A stretch of DNA of 5,030 nucleotides from an uncultured Planctomycetota bacterium (GTDB lineage: Bacteria; Planctomycetota; UBA1135; GCA-002686595). Below the pieces are notes generated by a model, which ran no database searches, had not been told where the DNA came from, and was given only the letters and a program-made list of their open reading frames with translations. The stretch lies in contig CAIKQM010000129.1 in assembly GCA_903829565.1 (NCBI GenBank), positions 1 to 5,030 on the forward strand. Reading direction: 5' to 3'. Shown in pieces: positions 1-5,030 of this stretch. A program made the position numbers and the translations under genes. Positions within the stretch are counted from its first letter, which is position 1; each line of letters starts with the position of its first letter.

Positions 1-8
1 CCGCTCGA

Positions 9-455
9 CTAGGGCAGTTGTGCGCGGTCCGGCAAGACCAGCGTTTGCCCCACGCGGATGGCGTTGGGGCTAGTCAGGCCATTGGCCTTGGCGACGGCCT
101 CCACCAAGCGCTTGTCGCTGGTGCCGTACACCTGGGCGCAGATGCGGCCTAAGTTCTCGCCAGGTTGCACGACATGCGTGGCTTGTGCTGGCTTGGCCTT
201 CGGCTCCGCCTTGGGGGCCACGGGTGCGGCCGACGGCGGGGTAGGGCGCACCTCTTCGGGTGCTGCAGGCGCGACGCCGCTCTGGACGCCTACGATTGCA
301 CGGCCCCAACCTTCCTCAATCGGCGCGAGCTTGAGCTCGCCCGAACCCCAAGCGCGTTCCGAGGCCGAGCGCGCCTCGGTCGTGAAGCTGTGGCGCAGCC
401 ACGCGGCTCCCAAGAACAACCCGATCAAGACAAGAACCCCGAGGACGATGCGCAT
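9..455 (-). CDS. Membrane-anchored LysM-domain protein
   Basis: The product has 148 residues. Residues 3-20 form one hydrophobic segment after a single Arg, which reads as a signal anchor or uncleaved signal peptide; I see no convincing signal peptidase or lipobox site. Residues 21-60 are of unknown fold. Residues about 61-92 are a Pro/Ala/Lys-rich linker typical of envelope proteins. Residues 94-143 are one LysM domain: HVVQPGENLGRIC at its start, a central helix (DKRLVEAVAKANGL) and IRVGQTLVLPD at its end. LysM modules bind N-acetylglucosamine-containing glycans, usually peptidoglycan, so the protein probably tethers the inner membrane to the wall or scaffolds an envelope complex. No catalytic domain is present. 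The ATG at 455 follows a good ribosome binding site, and the gene lies 40 bp after secDF, suggesting co-transcription. I do not recognise a named family beyond LysM. Confidence 0.9.
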   Translation of the reverse strand: MRIVLGVLVLIGLFLGAAWLRHSFTTEARSASERAWGSGELKLAPIEEGWGRAIVGVQSGVAPAAPEEVRPTPPSAAPVAPKAEPKAKPAQATHVVQPGENLGRICAQVYGTSDKRLVEAVAKANGLTSPNAIRVGQTLVLPDRAQLP

Positions 456-463
456 GTGCTTCG

Positions 464-469
464 TTCCTC
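464..469 (-). promoter_or_regulatory. Ribosome binding site of the LysM gene
   Basis: On the minus strand this reads GAGGAA, eight bases before the ATG at 455. It is the only clear Shine-Dalgarno sequence among the four genes and supports the chosen start. It lies inside the 40-bp gap after the secDF stop, consistent with translation from a shared transcript. Confidence 0.7.
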
Positions 470-495
470 GGGGTCCTTCAGTGCCTCAGATGTAC

Positions 496-3486
496 TCAGG
501 CCTTGGCTGCGACTTCCGCCGCCGTGCTGGCTTCGGCGCGACCGGCGCGCTTCTCCAACCACAACAGCACCGGGCTCGCGATGTAGATCGTGCTGTACGT
601 ACCAGAGATCACACCGATGAGCATGGCGAAGGAGAAGCCTTCGAGCACATTGCGTGAGCCGTAGTTCGCCACGAACAACACCACGATCGTCAAGAACACC
701 GTCACCGAGGTGAGGATCGTGCGTCCCAGCGTCTCGTTGACCGAGTCGTTGAGGATGTCACGCAACGGCTTCTTGCTCTTGCCGATGTTCTCGCGCACGC
801 GGTCAAAGATGACGATCGTGTCGTTCTGCGAGTAACCGATGATCGTCAAGAACGCGGCGACCATCGAGAGGTCGATTTCGCTTTGGACGAAGCCGAACTG
901 GTTCGCGACGGCCAAGGCACCCAAGGTGATCAGGACGTCGTGCGCCAAGGCCGCGACGACCGCGATGCCGTAGCTCCATTGATCGAAGCGGAAGCGCAAG
1001 TACAGGATCGTGGCGAAGAGAGCGAGCAACATGGCGCGGATGGCCTTGTCGCGCAACTCGCCACCCACCTGCGGACCAACCACGGTCGATTCCGGGATCG
1101 GCGACATGAGCGTGTAGGGGACACCCTTCGTGTCGAGCGTCGCGGTGAAGCGACGCGTGACCAAGGTGCTCAACTCGGCCTGCGTGGCGCTTGCACCGGC
1201 CTTCGCTGTGAACGAGTAGGCGTTGGCCGGCGTGGCCATCGCTTGCACGGTCACCGCGCTCAAGCCGTCCTTGGTCAACGAGGCCGAGATGTCTTCGATC
1301 GCATGCGGCGATTCAAAGTAGATCTCACCACTGACCGCGCCATCGGCGAGCTTCAAGTCGACCGGACCACGCTGGAGCATGGTGGCCAGTGCGCGGCGCA
1401 CTTCGACTTCGGCCGACTTCGCGCTTTCTTCGCTGTTCTGTTCGCCGAGCTTGGCCGTGATGCGGAACTCGGTGTAGCCCGCGCCCTGCGACGAATCCGT
1501 GATGGCCTGCACCGTCGCGGTTGCGACGCTGCCGCCGGCGGCGCGCAACGCATCGTTGATCGATTGCACCGACTGCGGCTCTTGCGTACGCGCCGAGATC
1601 GAGTAGCCACCGAGGAAGTCGATGCCGAGCTTCTCCTTCTCCGGTTGCCACAAGAACAAGCCCACCGTGCCCACGATCAGGATCGTCGACACCGTCAGAG
1701 CTGCACGCGTCTTGCCCAAGAAGTCGATGCCCTGGCCCTTGATGAGCTCGCGCATTTCGTAGCCGCTGCGGCCCGCGTTGAGGTCGCGGAACAACAGCAA
1801 CTTGGACACCACGATGACCGTGAAGAGCGTCGTCAAGATGCCGATGCACAAGGTCGTCGCGAAGCCGCGAATCGGACCCGTACCCGCCCAGTACAAGATC
1901 GCGCCTGCAATCAAGGTGGTCAGGTTGGCGTCCAAGATCGTGACAGCGGCGCGTTCGAAACCTGCGCGTGCGGCGTCCTTCAGCTTCAAGCCGCGCGCGA
2001 GTTCTTCACGCAAGCGCTCGAAGATCAGGATGTTGCCGTCGACGGCCATACCGACCGTCAACACGATGCCTGCGATGCCCGGCAGCGTGAGAGTGGCGCG
2101 CAAGAACGCGAGCGCACCCATCAACAGCACCAAGTTCACCAACAGGCCGAGCACTGCGAACATGCCCAGGCGCTTGTAGGTGTAGACCATGAACACGATC
2201 ACGACCAGCAGCGCGAACAGCGCGCTGATCATGCCCTTGCTCACGTAGTCTTCGCCGAGGCTCGCGCCCACGCGGCTCTTGTCCAACAGCACGGGCTTGA
2301 TCTTCAGCGAACCGGAGCGCAGCACCGTGATGAGGTCCTGCACTTCCTTCTGCGTGAAACCACCGGCGCCGCCAGAAATCTGACCGCCACCCGGCAGCTT
2401 GCTGCGGATGGTGGCGAGCGTGGCGATCTCACCGTTCAGCACGATCGCCATGCCGCGACCGATCGACGCTTGCGTGAAGTCGCCGAAGGCGACGCGCTTT
2501 TCCGGCGTCATTTCGAATGCGACCGCGGGATAGCCGTACTCGTCCTGCGAGTAGATCACACTCTCGAGATCAGAACCGCTGAAGTTCCACGTGTTGGCAT
2601 CACCACCTGCAGTCGGGCGCGGCACCACCAACGGAATCATCGGGCGTTGCGTCAGGGCAACTTCGAGTTCCTCGCGACCCAAACGCATCGGGTGCCAACG
2701 CAGTCCATCGATGGGGCCGCTTTGGTCACGCGGCAGACGGTTGAAGTCTTCGATCGGCGCCGTCGGATTGGCCGCGCGCCAGGTTTGCATGCGCGACAGT
2801 TCGCTGGCTTCGTCGCTGCCCGCGCGGCTGAAGTCCGCAGCGTTGGCTTGCACGAGGAACTGCATGTCGCCGACGTTCTCGATGCGCTTCTGCAAGTCAT
2901 CGGACGACAGCAACTCGACCGCTGCATTCACTTCGTGCGGCGACGGCGCGGTCTTCTCTGCACCGCGCTTCAAACCCGCGAGCGTGGTGCCGCTGCGCGT
3001 GGCGTAGAGAATGCGCTCGCTGCCGATGCGCACCAAACCACCCGACTGCGGGAAGAGTTTGACGAGCGCCACATCACTGCCATCAAGCTCGAGCGATTGC
3101 GCCGTAGCATCGAGAGCCGCGCGCAGCTTGCCCGTGGTTTCGGTGGTGGCGAGTTCCGCTGCACCAGGCAACTCGATCACGATGCGATCGGTGCCTTCCG
3201 GGCGGATGGACATTTCCAGCACGCCTTGCGGGTCGATACGGCCACGCATGATCGTGGCGGTGGACTGCAACAAGGCCGGCTTGTCCGCGAGTTCCGCCGC
3301 CGTGATCTGGCCGGTTTCGACGGCCTTCTCAAACGGCAACTGGTAGACGAGTCGCGTTCCTCCTTGCAGGTCGAGGCCCAAGCGGAAGGGCGATTCGCCA
3401 AAGAGGATCGGGCCGACCATGCTCGCAACAGCGGCGATGAGGACGGCGATGGTAAGGGCAGTGATCTTGCCGAGGTTCTCGGTCAT
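496..3486 (-). CDS. secDF: Fused protein translocase subunit SecDF
   Basis: This 996-residue inner-membrane protein joins SecD and SecF. It works with SecYEG, using the proton-motive force to pull exported proteins out on the periplasmic side. SecD half: membrane segment 9-29; FRLGLDLQGGTRL (34-46); large periplasmic head (about 47-395) with RIDPQGVLEMSIRPEG (83-98), VIELPG (103-108) and LPGGGQISGG (364-373); then five segments (about 418-437, 440-462, 466-489, 512-533, 541-565), with AVDGNILIFERLREE (481-495) carrying conserved D483. After a short cytoplasmic linker comes the SecF half: segment 593-613, GIDFLGG (621-627), a periplasmic region to about 800, VGPQVGGEL (803-811), and five segments with GYSQNDTIVIFDRVREN (884-900) and NETLGRTILTS (917-927). 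That makes the expected 12 segments. D483, D889 and R922 likely correspond to residues needed for proton transport in Thermus SecDF. The ATG start places segment 1 correctly, but no Shine-Dalgarno is visible. The SecF periplasmic region is enlarged, apparently by duplication. No yajC is adjacent. Confidence 0.96.
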   Translation of the reverse strand: MTENLGKITALTIAVLIAAVASMVGPILFGESPFRLGLDLQGGTRLVYQLPFEKAVETGQITAAELADKPALLQSTATIMRGRIDPQGVLEMSIRPEGTDRIVIELPGAAELATTETTGKLRAALDATAQSLELDGSDVALVKLFPQSGGLVRIGSERILYATRSGTTLAGLKRGAEKTAPSPHEVNAAVELLSSDDLQKRIENVGDMQFLVQANAADFSRAGSDEASELSRMQTWRAANPTAPIEDFNRLPRDQSGPIDGLRWHPMRLGREELEVALTQRPMIPLVVPRPTAGGDANTWNFSGSDLESVIYSQDEYGYPAVAFEMTPEKRVAFGDFTQASIGRGMAIVLNGEIATLATIRSKLPGGGQISGGAGGFTQKEVQDLITVLRSGSLKIKPVLLDKSRVGASLGEDYVSKGMISALFALLVVIVFMVYTYKRLGMFAVLGLLVNLVLLMGALAFLRATLTLPGIAGIVLTVGMAVDGNILIFERLREELARGLKLKDAARAGFERAAVTILDANLTTLIAGAILYWAGTGPIRGFATTLCIGILTTLFTVIVVSKLLLFRDLNAGRSGYEMRELIKGQGIDFLGKTRAALTVSTILIVGTVGLFLWQPEKEKLGIDFLGGYSISARTQEPQSVQSINDALRAAGGSVATATVQAITDSSQGAGYTEFRITAKLGEQNSEESAKSAEVEVRRALATMLQRGPVDLKLADGAVSGEIYFESPHAIEDISASLTKDGLSAVTVQAMATPANAYSFTAKAGASATQAELSTLVTRRFTATLDTKGVPYTLMSPIPESTVVGPQVGGELRDKAIRAMLLALFATILYLRFRFDQWSYGIAVVAALAHDVLITLGALAVANQFGFVQSEIDLSMVAAFLTIIGYSQNDTIVIFDRVRENIGKSKKPLRDILNDSVNETLGRTILTSVTVFLTIVVLFVANYGSRNVLEGFSFAMLIGVISGTYSTIYIASPVLLWLEKRAGRAEASTAAEVAAKA
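1135..1605 (-). repeat. Internal duplication in the SecF periplasmic domain
   Basis: Within SecDF, residues about 628-704 and 720-784 follow the same order: strand, helix, strand, strand, helix. Matching segments are ATVQAI (657-662) with VTVQAM (745-750), ITAKLG (676-681) with FTAKAG (759-764), and RRALATML (697-704) with RRFTATL (778-784). A usual SecF has one ferredoxin-like module of about 100 residues here. The similarity is diverged protein-level resemblance, not a DNA repeat. Confidence 0.5.
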
Positions 3487-3515
3487 AAGGCGCAGATCGT
3501 AGTGGACGGCGAGGT

Positions 3516-3539
3516 GGTCTGGAATCAGTAGGTCTGGAA
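3516..3539. repeat. 9-bp direct repeat upstream of secDF
   Basis: TTCCAGACC on the minus strand occurs twice (3516-3524 and 3531-3539), separated by six bases, a 15-bp period. It lies 30 to 53 bases before the secDF start. Direct repeats of this size can be regulator sites, but no protein can be named and chance is not excluded. Confidence 0.35.
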
Positions 3540-3554
3540 ACGACGAAACGGAGC

Positions 3555-3567
3555 CCGGTCACACCGG
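3555..3567 (-). terminator. Second hairpin between rplS and secDF
   Basis: On the minus strand CCGGT, a GTG loop and ACCGG form a five-pair stem. The following 20 bases contain eight T residues, including two TTT runs, more T-rich than nearby DNA. It is a weak terminator candidate downstream of the stronger hairpin at 3585-3614. If either works, secDF needs its own promoter, and I could not identify a convincing one in this gap. Confidence 0.25.
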
Positions 3568-3584
3568 ACACCGCCTCGCGTGCT

Positions 3585-3614
3585 GTGCGCTCCCGATAGG
3601 AGGGGGAGCGGCAC
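3585..3614 (-). terminator. Strong hairpin after rplS (possible terminator or RNA stabiliser)
   Basis: On the minus strand GTGC, one bulged C, GCTCCC, a nine-base loop, GGGAGC and GCAC make a ten-pair stem with a single bulge. It begins three bases after the rplS stop, where a terminator or mRNA-stabilising hairpin would be expected. The following DNA is not T-rich, so it does not fit the classic intrinsic terminator. It may attenuate or protect the 3' end rather than end transcription. Confidence 0.45.
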
Positions 3615-3617
3615 CAT

Positions 3618-4034
3618 TCAGGAGCCTTCGGTTGCGCTACCGTCGGCGGCGCGCATGGCCTTGTTCAGCTCGCGCTCTTTGCGAGCCTTCTCACCGAGCA
3701 GCTCCTTGAGGCGCGTCTGCTTGCCGACGCGATCACGCAGGAAGTACAGCTTGGCGCGGCGGGTTTCGCCACGGCGCGTGACGACGATGTCCTTCACGCG
3801 CGGCGAGTGCATCGGGAAGGTGCGCTCGACGCCTTCGCCCTGCACGATGCGGCGCACGACGACGTTGCGGCGGATGCCGCGGTTCTTCATCGCAATCACG
3901 GTGCCGATGAAGAGCTGCACGCGCTCCTTATCGCCTTCCTTGATGAGGTAGTGAACCTCGACGGTGTCACCGATGTGCACCGGGGGGAGGGTCTTCTTGC
4001 CGTTTTCGCGTTCGAGCTGTCCGATCAAGTCCAT
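3618..4034 (-). CDS. rplS: 50S ribosomal protein L19 (bL19)
   Basis: The 138-residue basic protein is bL19, a large-subunit ribosomal protein that sits at the interface with the 30S subunit. Family signatures are clear: IGDTVEVHYLIKEGDKERVQ (residues 21-40), FIGTVIAMKNRGIRRN (42-57), GEGVER (66-71), HSP (76-78) and RRAKLYFLRDRVGK (92-105). bL19 is usually about 115 residues. Here about 24 charged, helix-prone residues follow the canonical end at KELLG (110-114), finishing in a small Gly/Ser/Thr-rich tail. The ATG at 4034 gives the standard N-terminus (MDLIGQLE, like the usual short helix), and no in-frame start was found immediately upstream. No good Shine-Dalgarno lies at normal distance; a GGAG occurs about 30 bases upstream. 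It follows trmD by 131 bp, a common bacterial pairing, and a strong hairpin begins three bases after its stop. Confidence 0.97.
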   Translation of the reverse strand: MDLIGQLERENGKKTLPPVHIGDTVEVHYLIKEGDKERVQLFIGTVIAMKNRGIRRNVVVRRIVQGEGVERTFPMHSPRVKDIVVTRRGETRRAKLYFLRDRVGKQTRLKELLGEKARKERELNKAMRAADGSATEGS

Positions 4035-4109
4035 CTTCGTGGTCCGGCCGCTAAAGGCGACCGTCTCCTGTACTTTCAGGTTGTCTACCTGCCGAGTTGT
4101 TCCTGTTCA

Positions 4110-4121
4110 GCCCCGAGGGGC
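4110..4121 (-). promoter_or_regulatory. GC-rich hairpin in the trmD-rplS gap
   Basis: The sequence GCCCCTCGGGGC on the minus strand can fold as GCCC, a CUCG loop, and GGGC. It sits in the 131-bp gap between trmD and rplS. No U-run follows, so it does not look like an intrinsic terminator. Other bacteria have structured leaders before rplS bound by bL19; I cannot show that this is one. The rest of the gap shows no convincing promoter; TAGACA near 4082-4087 resembles a -35 element but lacks a matching -10. Confidence 0.3.
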
Positions 4122-4165
4122 CGCCCAGGTGTATGGGGGGTGAGTGCCTGCCGCGAGGGAGGTAC

Positions 4166-4885
4166 TCAATCGACTGTCCGCTGCATGCTCTTTAGGCGCG
4201 CTTGCAGTGCTTGGTCCGCCTGGCGGGCGCGCCAGCGGGCGATGGCAGCGTGGTCGCCACTCATCAGCACCTCAGGCACCTCGGCACCGCGCCAGACGCG
4301 CGGACGCGTCCAGTGGGGGTGGTCCAGGCCACGCGCGCCATCCGGCGCAGCGCCAACCAGACCGGTGCTCGAGTAGCTGTCCTCGATGGCTGAGCGCTCG
4401 TCTCCAAGCACTCCGGGCACCAAGCGCGCTACGGCCTCAATCGCGCAAAGGGCCGGCAGCTCGCCTCCGGCGAGCACAAACTCGCCTAAAGACAGCTTTT
4501 CAAAGCCCAGCACGCTGAAGATGCGCTCGTCAAAGCCCTCGTAGCGCCCACACAGGAAGAGGATGCGCTCTGGGCCGAGGAACTCCTCCGCCACGGCTTG
4601 GCGGAAGGGGCGTCCCGACGGACACAGCGCAATCTTTCGGCAGGCTCCGTGGCGTGCTTCCACCCATTCGACTGCCTCAGCAATCGGTTCAGGCTTCAAC
4701 ACCATGCCGGGGCCACCGCCGAAGGGGCGGTCATCCACCGTGCGATGACGGTCGCGCGCAAAGTCGCGGAAGTCGACGAATTCAGTCCGTACCAAGCCCT
4801 TGGCGCGAGCCACGCCGAGGATCGACGTGGACGCGTAGGCTTCCATAGCCTCGGGGAACAGGGTCAGGACAACAAAGAGCTTCAC
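4166..4885 (-). CDS. trmD: tRNA (guanine-37-N1)-methyltransferase TrmD
   Basis: The 239-residue product belongs to the SPOUT-class TrmD family, cytoplasmic enzymes that transfer a methyl group from S-adenosylmethionine to G37, next to the anticodon, and so prevent +1 frameshifting. Visible motifs are DRHRTVDDRPFGGGPGM (residues 45-61), LCGRYEGFDER (111-121) and SLGEFVLAGGELPA (132-145), the last two lining the trefoil-knot cofactor site. R154 and D169 (in AIEDS) fall at the same numbers as the catalytic Arg154 and Asp169 of E. coli TrmD. HWTRP (191-195) and VPEVLMSGDH (203-212) mark the C-terminal tRNA-binding domain. The start is GTG at 4885; MKLFVVLTLFPE matches the usual TrmD N-terminus, and no other start lies upstream in frame. 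No Shine-Dalgarno sequence is evident. Compared with E. coli (255 residues) there are about 11 extra residues before HWTRP, and the C-terminus is shorter. It is the first gene of the minus-strand cluster, behind a recognisable promoter. Confidence 0.97.
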   Translation of the reverse strand: MKLFVVLTLFPEAMEAYASTSILGVARAKGLVRTEFVDFRDFARDRHRTVDDRPFGGGPGMVLKPEPIAEAVEWVEARHGACRKIALCPSGRPFRQAVAEEFLGPERILFLCGRYEGFDERIFSVLGFEKLSLGEFVLAGGELPALCAIEAVARLVPGVLGDERSAIEDSYSSTGLVGAAPDGARGLDHPHWTRPRVWRGAEVPEVLMSGDHAAIARWRARQADQALQARLKSMQRTVD

Positions 4886-4901
4886 GGGACTCGTGGTGGA
4901 G

Positions 4902-4919
4902 GGGGCCGTGCCGGTCCCC
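4902..4919 (-). promoter_or_regulatory. Small hairpin in the trmD leader
   Basis: On the minus strand GGGG, a bulged A, CCG, a GCA loop, CGG and CCCC form a seven-pair GC stem with one bulge. It lies 16 bases before the trmD start and within the predicted transcript. It could affect ribosome access, but short GC-rich stems arise easily in such DNA, so a function is only a possibility. Confidence 0.3.
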
Positions 4920-4945
4920 GCTGGTGGCAGGGATTTGGGGGAAAC

Positions 4946-4974
4946 ACAGTAAGCGATTGAGGGGGGACGGTCAA
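4946..4974 (-). promoter_or_regulatory. Sigma70-type promoter for trmD
   Basis: On the minus strand a -35 element TTGACC (4969-4974, five of six consensus positions) and a -10 element TACTGT (4946-4951, conserved T, A and final T) are separated by exactly 17 bp. Initiation would fall near 4938-4940, giving a leader of about 55 bases before the trmD GTG. The good -35 and ideal spacing make this the best promoter in the window, though the -10 is only a partial match. It implies that trmD starts its own transcript rather than being read from an upstream rimM or rpsP. Confidence 0.55.
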
Positions 4975-4989
4975 GGGGCGCTGTCGCGG

Positions 4990-5030
4990 ATGATACTGGT
5001 CCAGCTGAGTGTGCACGCGTTGGAAGCCCA
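4990..5030 (+). CDS. Possible start of a divergent gene, cut by the window edge
   Basis: An ATG at 4990 opens a frame that stays open to the window end, with the first residues MILVQLSVHALEA. AAGGGG at 4973-4978 lies 11 bases upstream and could be a weak ribosome binding site. It would be divergent from trmD, and its leader would overlap the -35 element of the trmD promoter. The residues resemble the first strand of some ABC-type ATPases, but 13 codons cannot establish a family, and the second codon, ATA, is usually rare in GC-rich genomes. It may be chance. Confidence 0.3.
   Translation, partial: MILVQLSVHALEA

Noticed and set aside
58..657. Plus-strand frame of 199 codons across the LysM gene and the end of secDF
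   Set aside because: It overlaps two supported minus-strand genes, has no domain and has low-complexity Ala/Gly/Arg composition.
883..3531. An 882-codon plus-strand open frame opposite secDF
   Set aside because: It is antisense to a certain gene, rich in Arg, His, Gln and Asp as expected from complementing GC-biased codons, and has no recognisable domain. Long antisense frames are common in GC-rich genes.
3525..3553. TACTGA at 3525-3530 as a -10 element for secDF
   Set aside because: No acceptable -35 hexamer lies 16-18 bases upstream.
3329..3571. 80-codon minus-strand frame overlapping the secDF start
   Set aside because: It runs out of frame through the SecD N-terminus for over 150 bp and is Arg/Pro-rich, which is typical of a shifted reading of GC-rich coding DNA.
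4142..4167. Inverted repeat GAGTGCCT/AGGTACTC at the trmD stop
   Set aside because: On the transcribed minus strand it has an A-C mismatch in the middle of the stem and no U-run, so it is a poor terminator.
4886..5029. The trmD frame remains open upstream to the window edge
   Set aside because: No ATG, GTG or TTG start occurs there, the translation is Pro/Ser/Thr-rich without RimM or TrmD features, and the GTG start gives the standard TrmD N-terminus. The open frame reflects GC-rich, stop-poor DNA.
4971..5030. A minus-strand frame ending at a TGA at 4971-4973, as the end of an upstream gene such as rimM
   Set aside because: Only 19 codons are visible and they do not resemble the RimM C-terminus. 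It cannot be excluded, but nothing supports it.

Overview
The window holds four complete genes, all on the minus strand, in the transcription order trmD, rplS, secDF (one fused polypeptide), then a small LysM-domain membrane protein. A divergent plus-strand gene may begin at the right edge. All four are recognisable from family motifs. This is a housekeeping locus for tRNA modification, the ribosome, protein export and the cell envelope. I see no mobile element, CRISPR array, tRNA or rRNA.

Organism: the DNA is GC-rich. SecD and SecF are fused into a single protein of 996 residues with a long periplasmic SecD head. Only the LysM gene has a clear Shine-Dalgarno sequence. Together these suggest a bacterium such as a planctomycete, but fused SecDF also occurs in Firmicutes, Bacteroidota, Deinococcus-Thermus and others. 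The assignment is an inference, not a demonstration.

Layout from right to left, in the direction of transcription. 4975-5030: upstream DNA, with a possible divergent gene start at 4990. 4946-4974: a good sigma70-type promoter for trmD with 17-bp spacing. 4886-4945: trmD leader with a small hairpin. 4166-4885: trmD, tRNA m1G37 methyltransferase. 4035-4165: 131-bp gap with a GC-rich hairpin. 3618-4034: rplS, ribosomal protein bL19. 3487-3617: 131-bp gap with a strong hairpin 3 bases after the rplS stop, a second smaller hairpin and a 9-bp direct repeat. 496-3486: secDF. 456-495: 40-bp gap with a good ribosome binding site. 9-455: LysM protein.

How the genes fit together: trmD-rplS is a widely conserved pair tied to translation. 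SecDF uses the proton-motive force to complete export through SecYEG. The LysM protein is a membrane-anchored, probably peptidoglycan-binding protein and could depend on Sec for insertion. Whether all four share one transcript is uncertain, because the hairpins between rplS and secDF could reduce read-through.

I found no clearly undescribed system. The most notable observations are an apparent internal duplication in the periplasmic domain of the SecF half, a structured leader upstream of secDF, and a TrmD with an extra loop and a short C-terminus.
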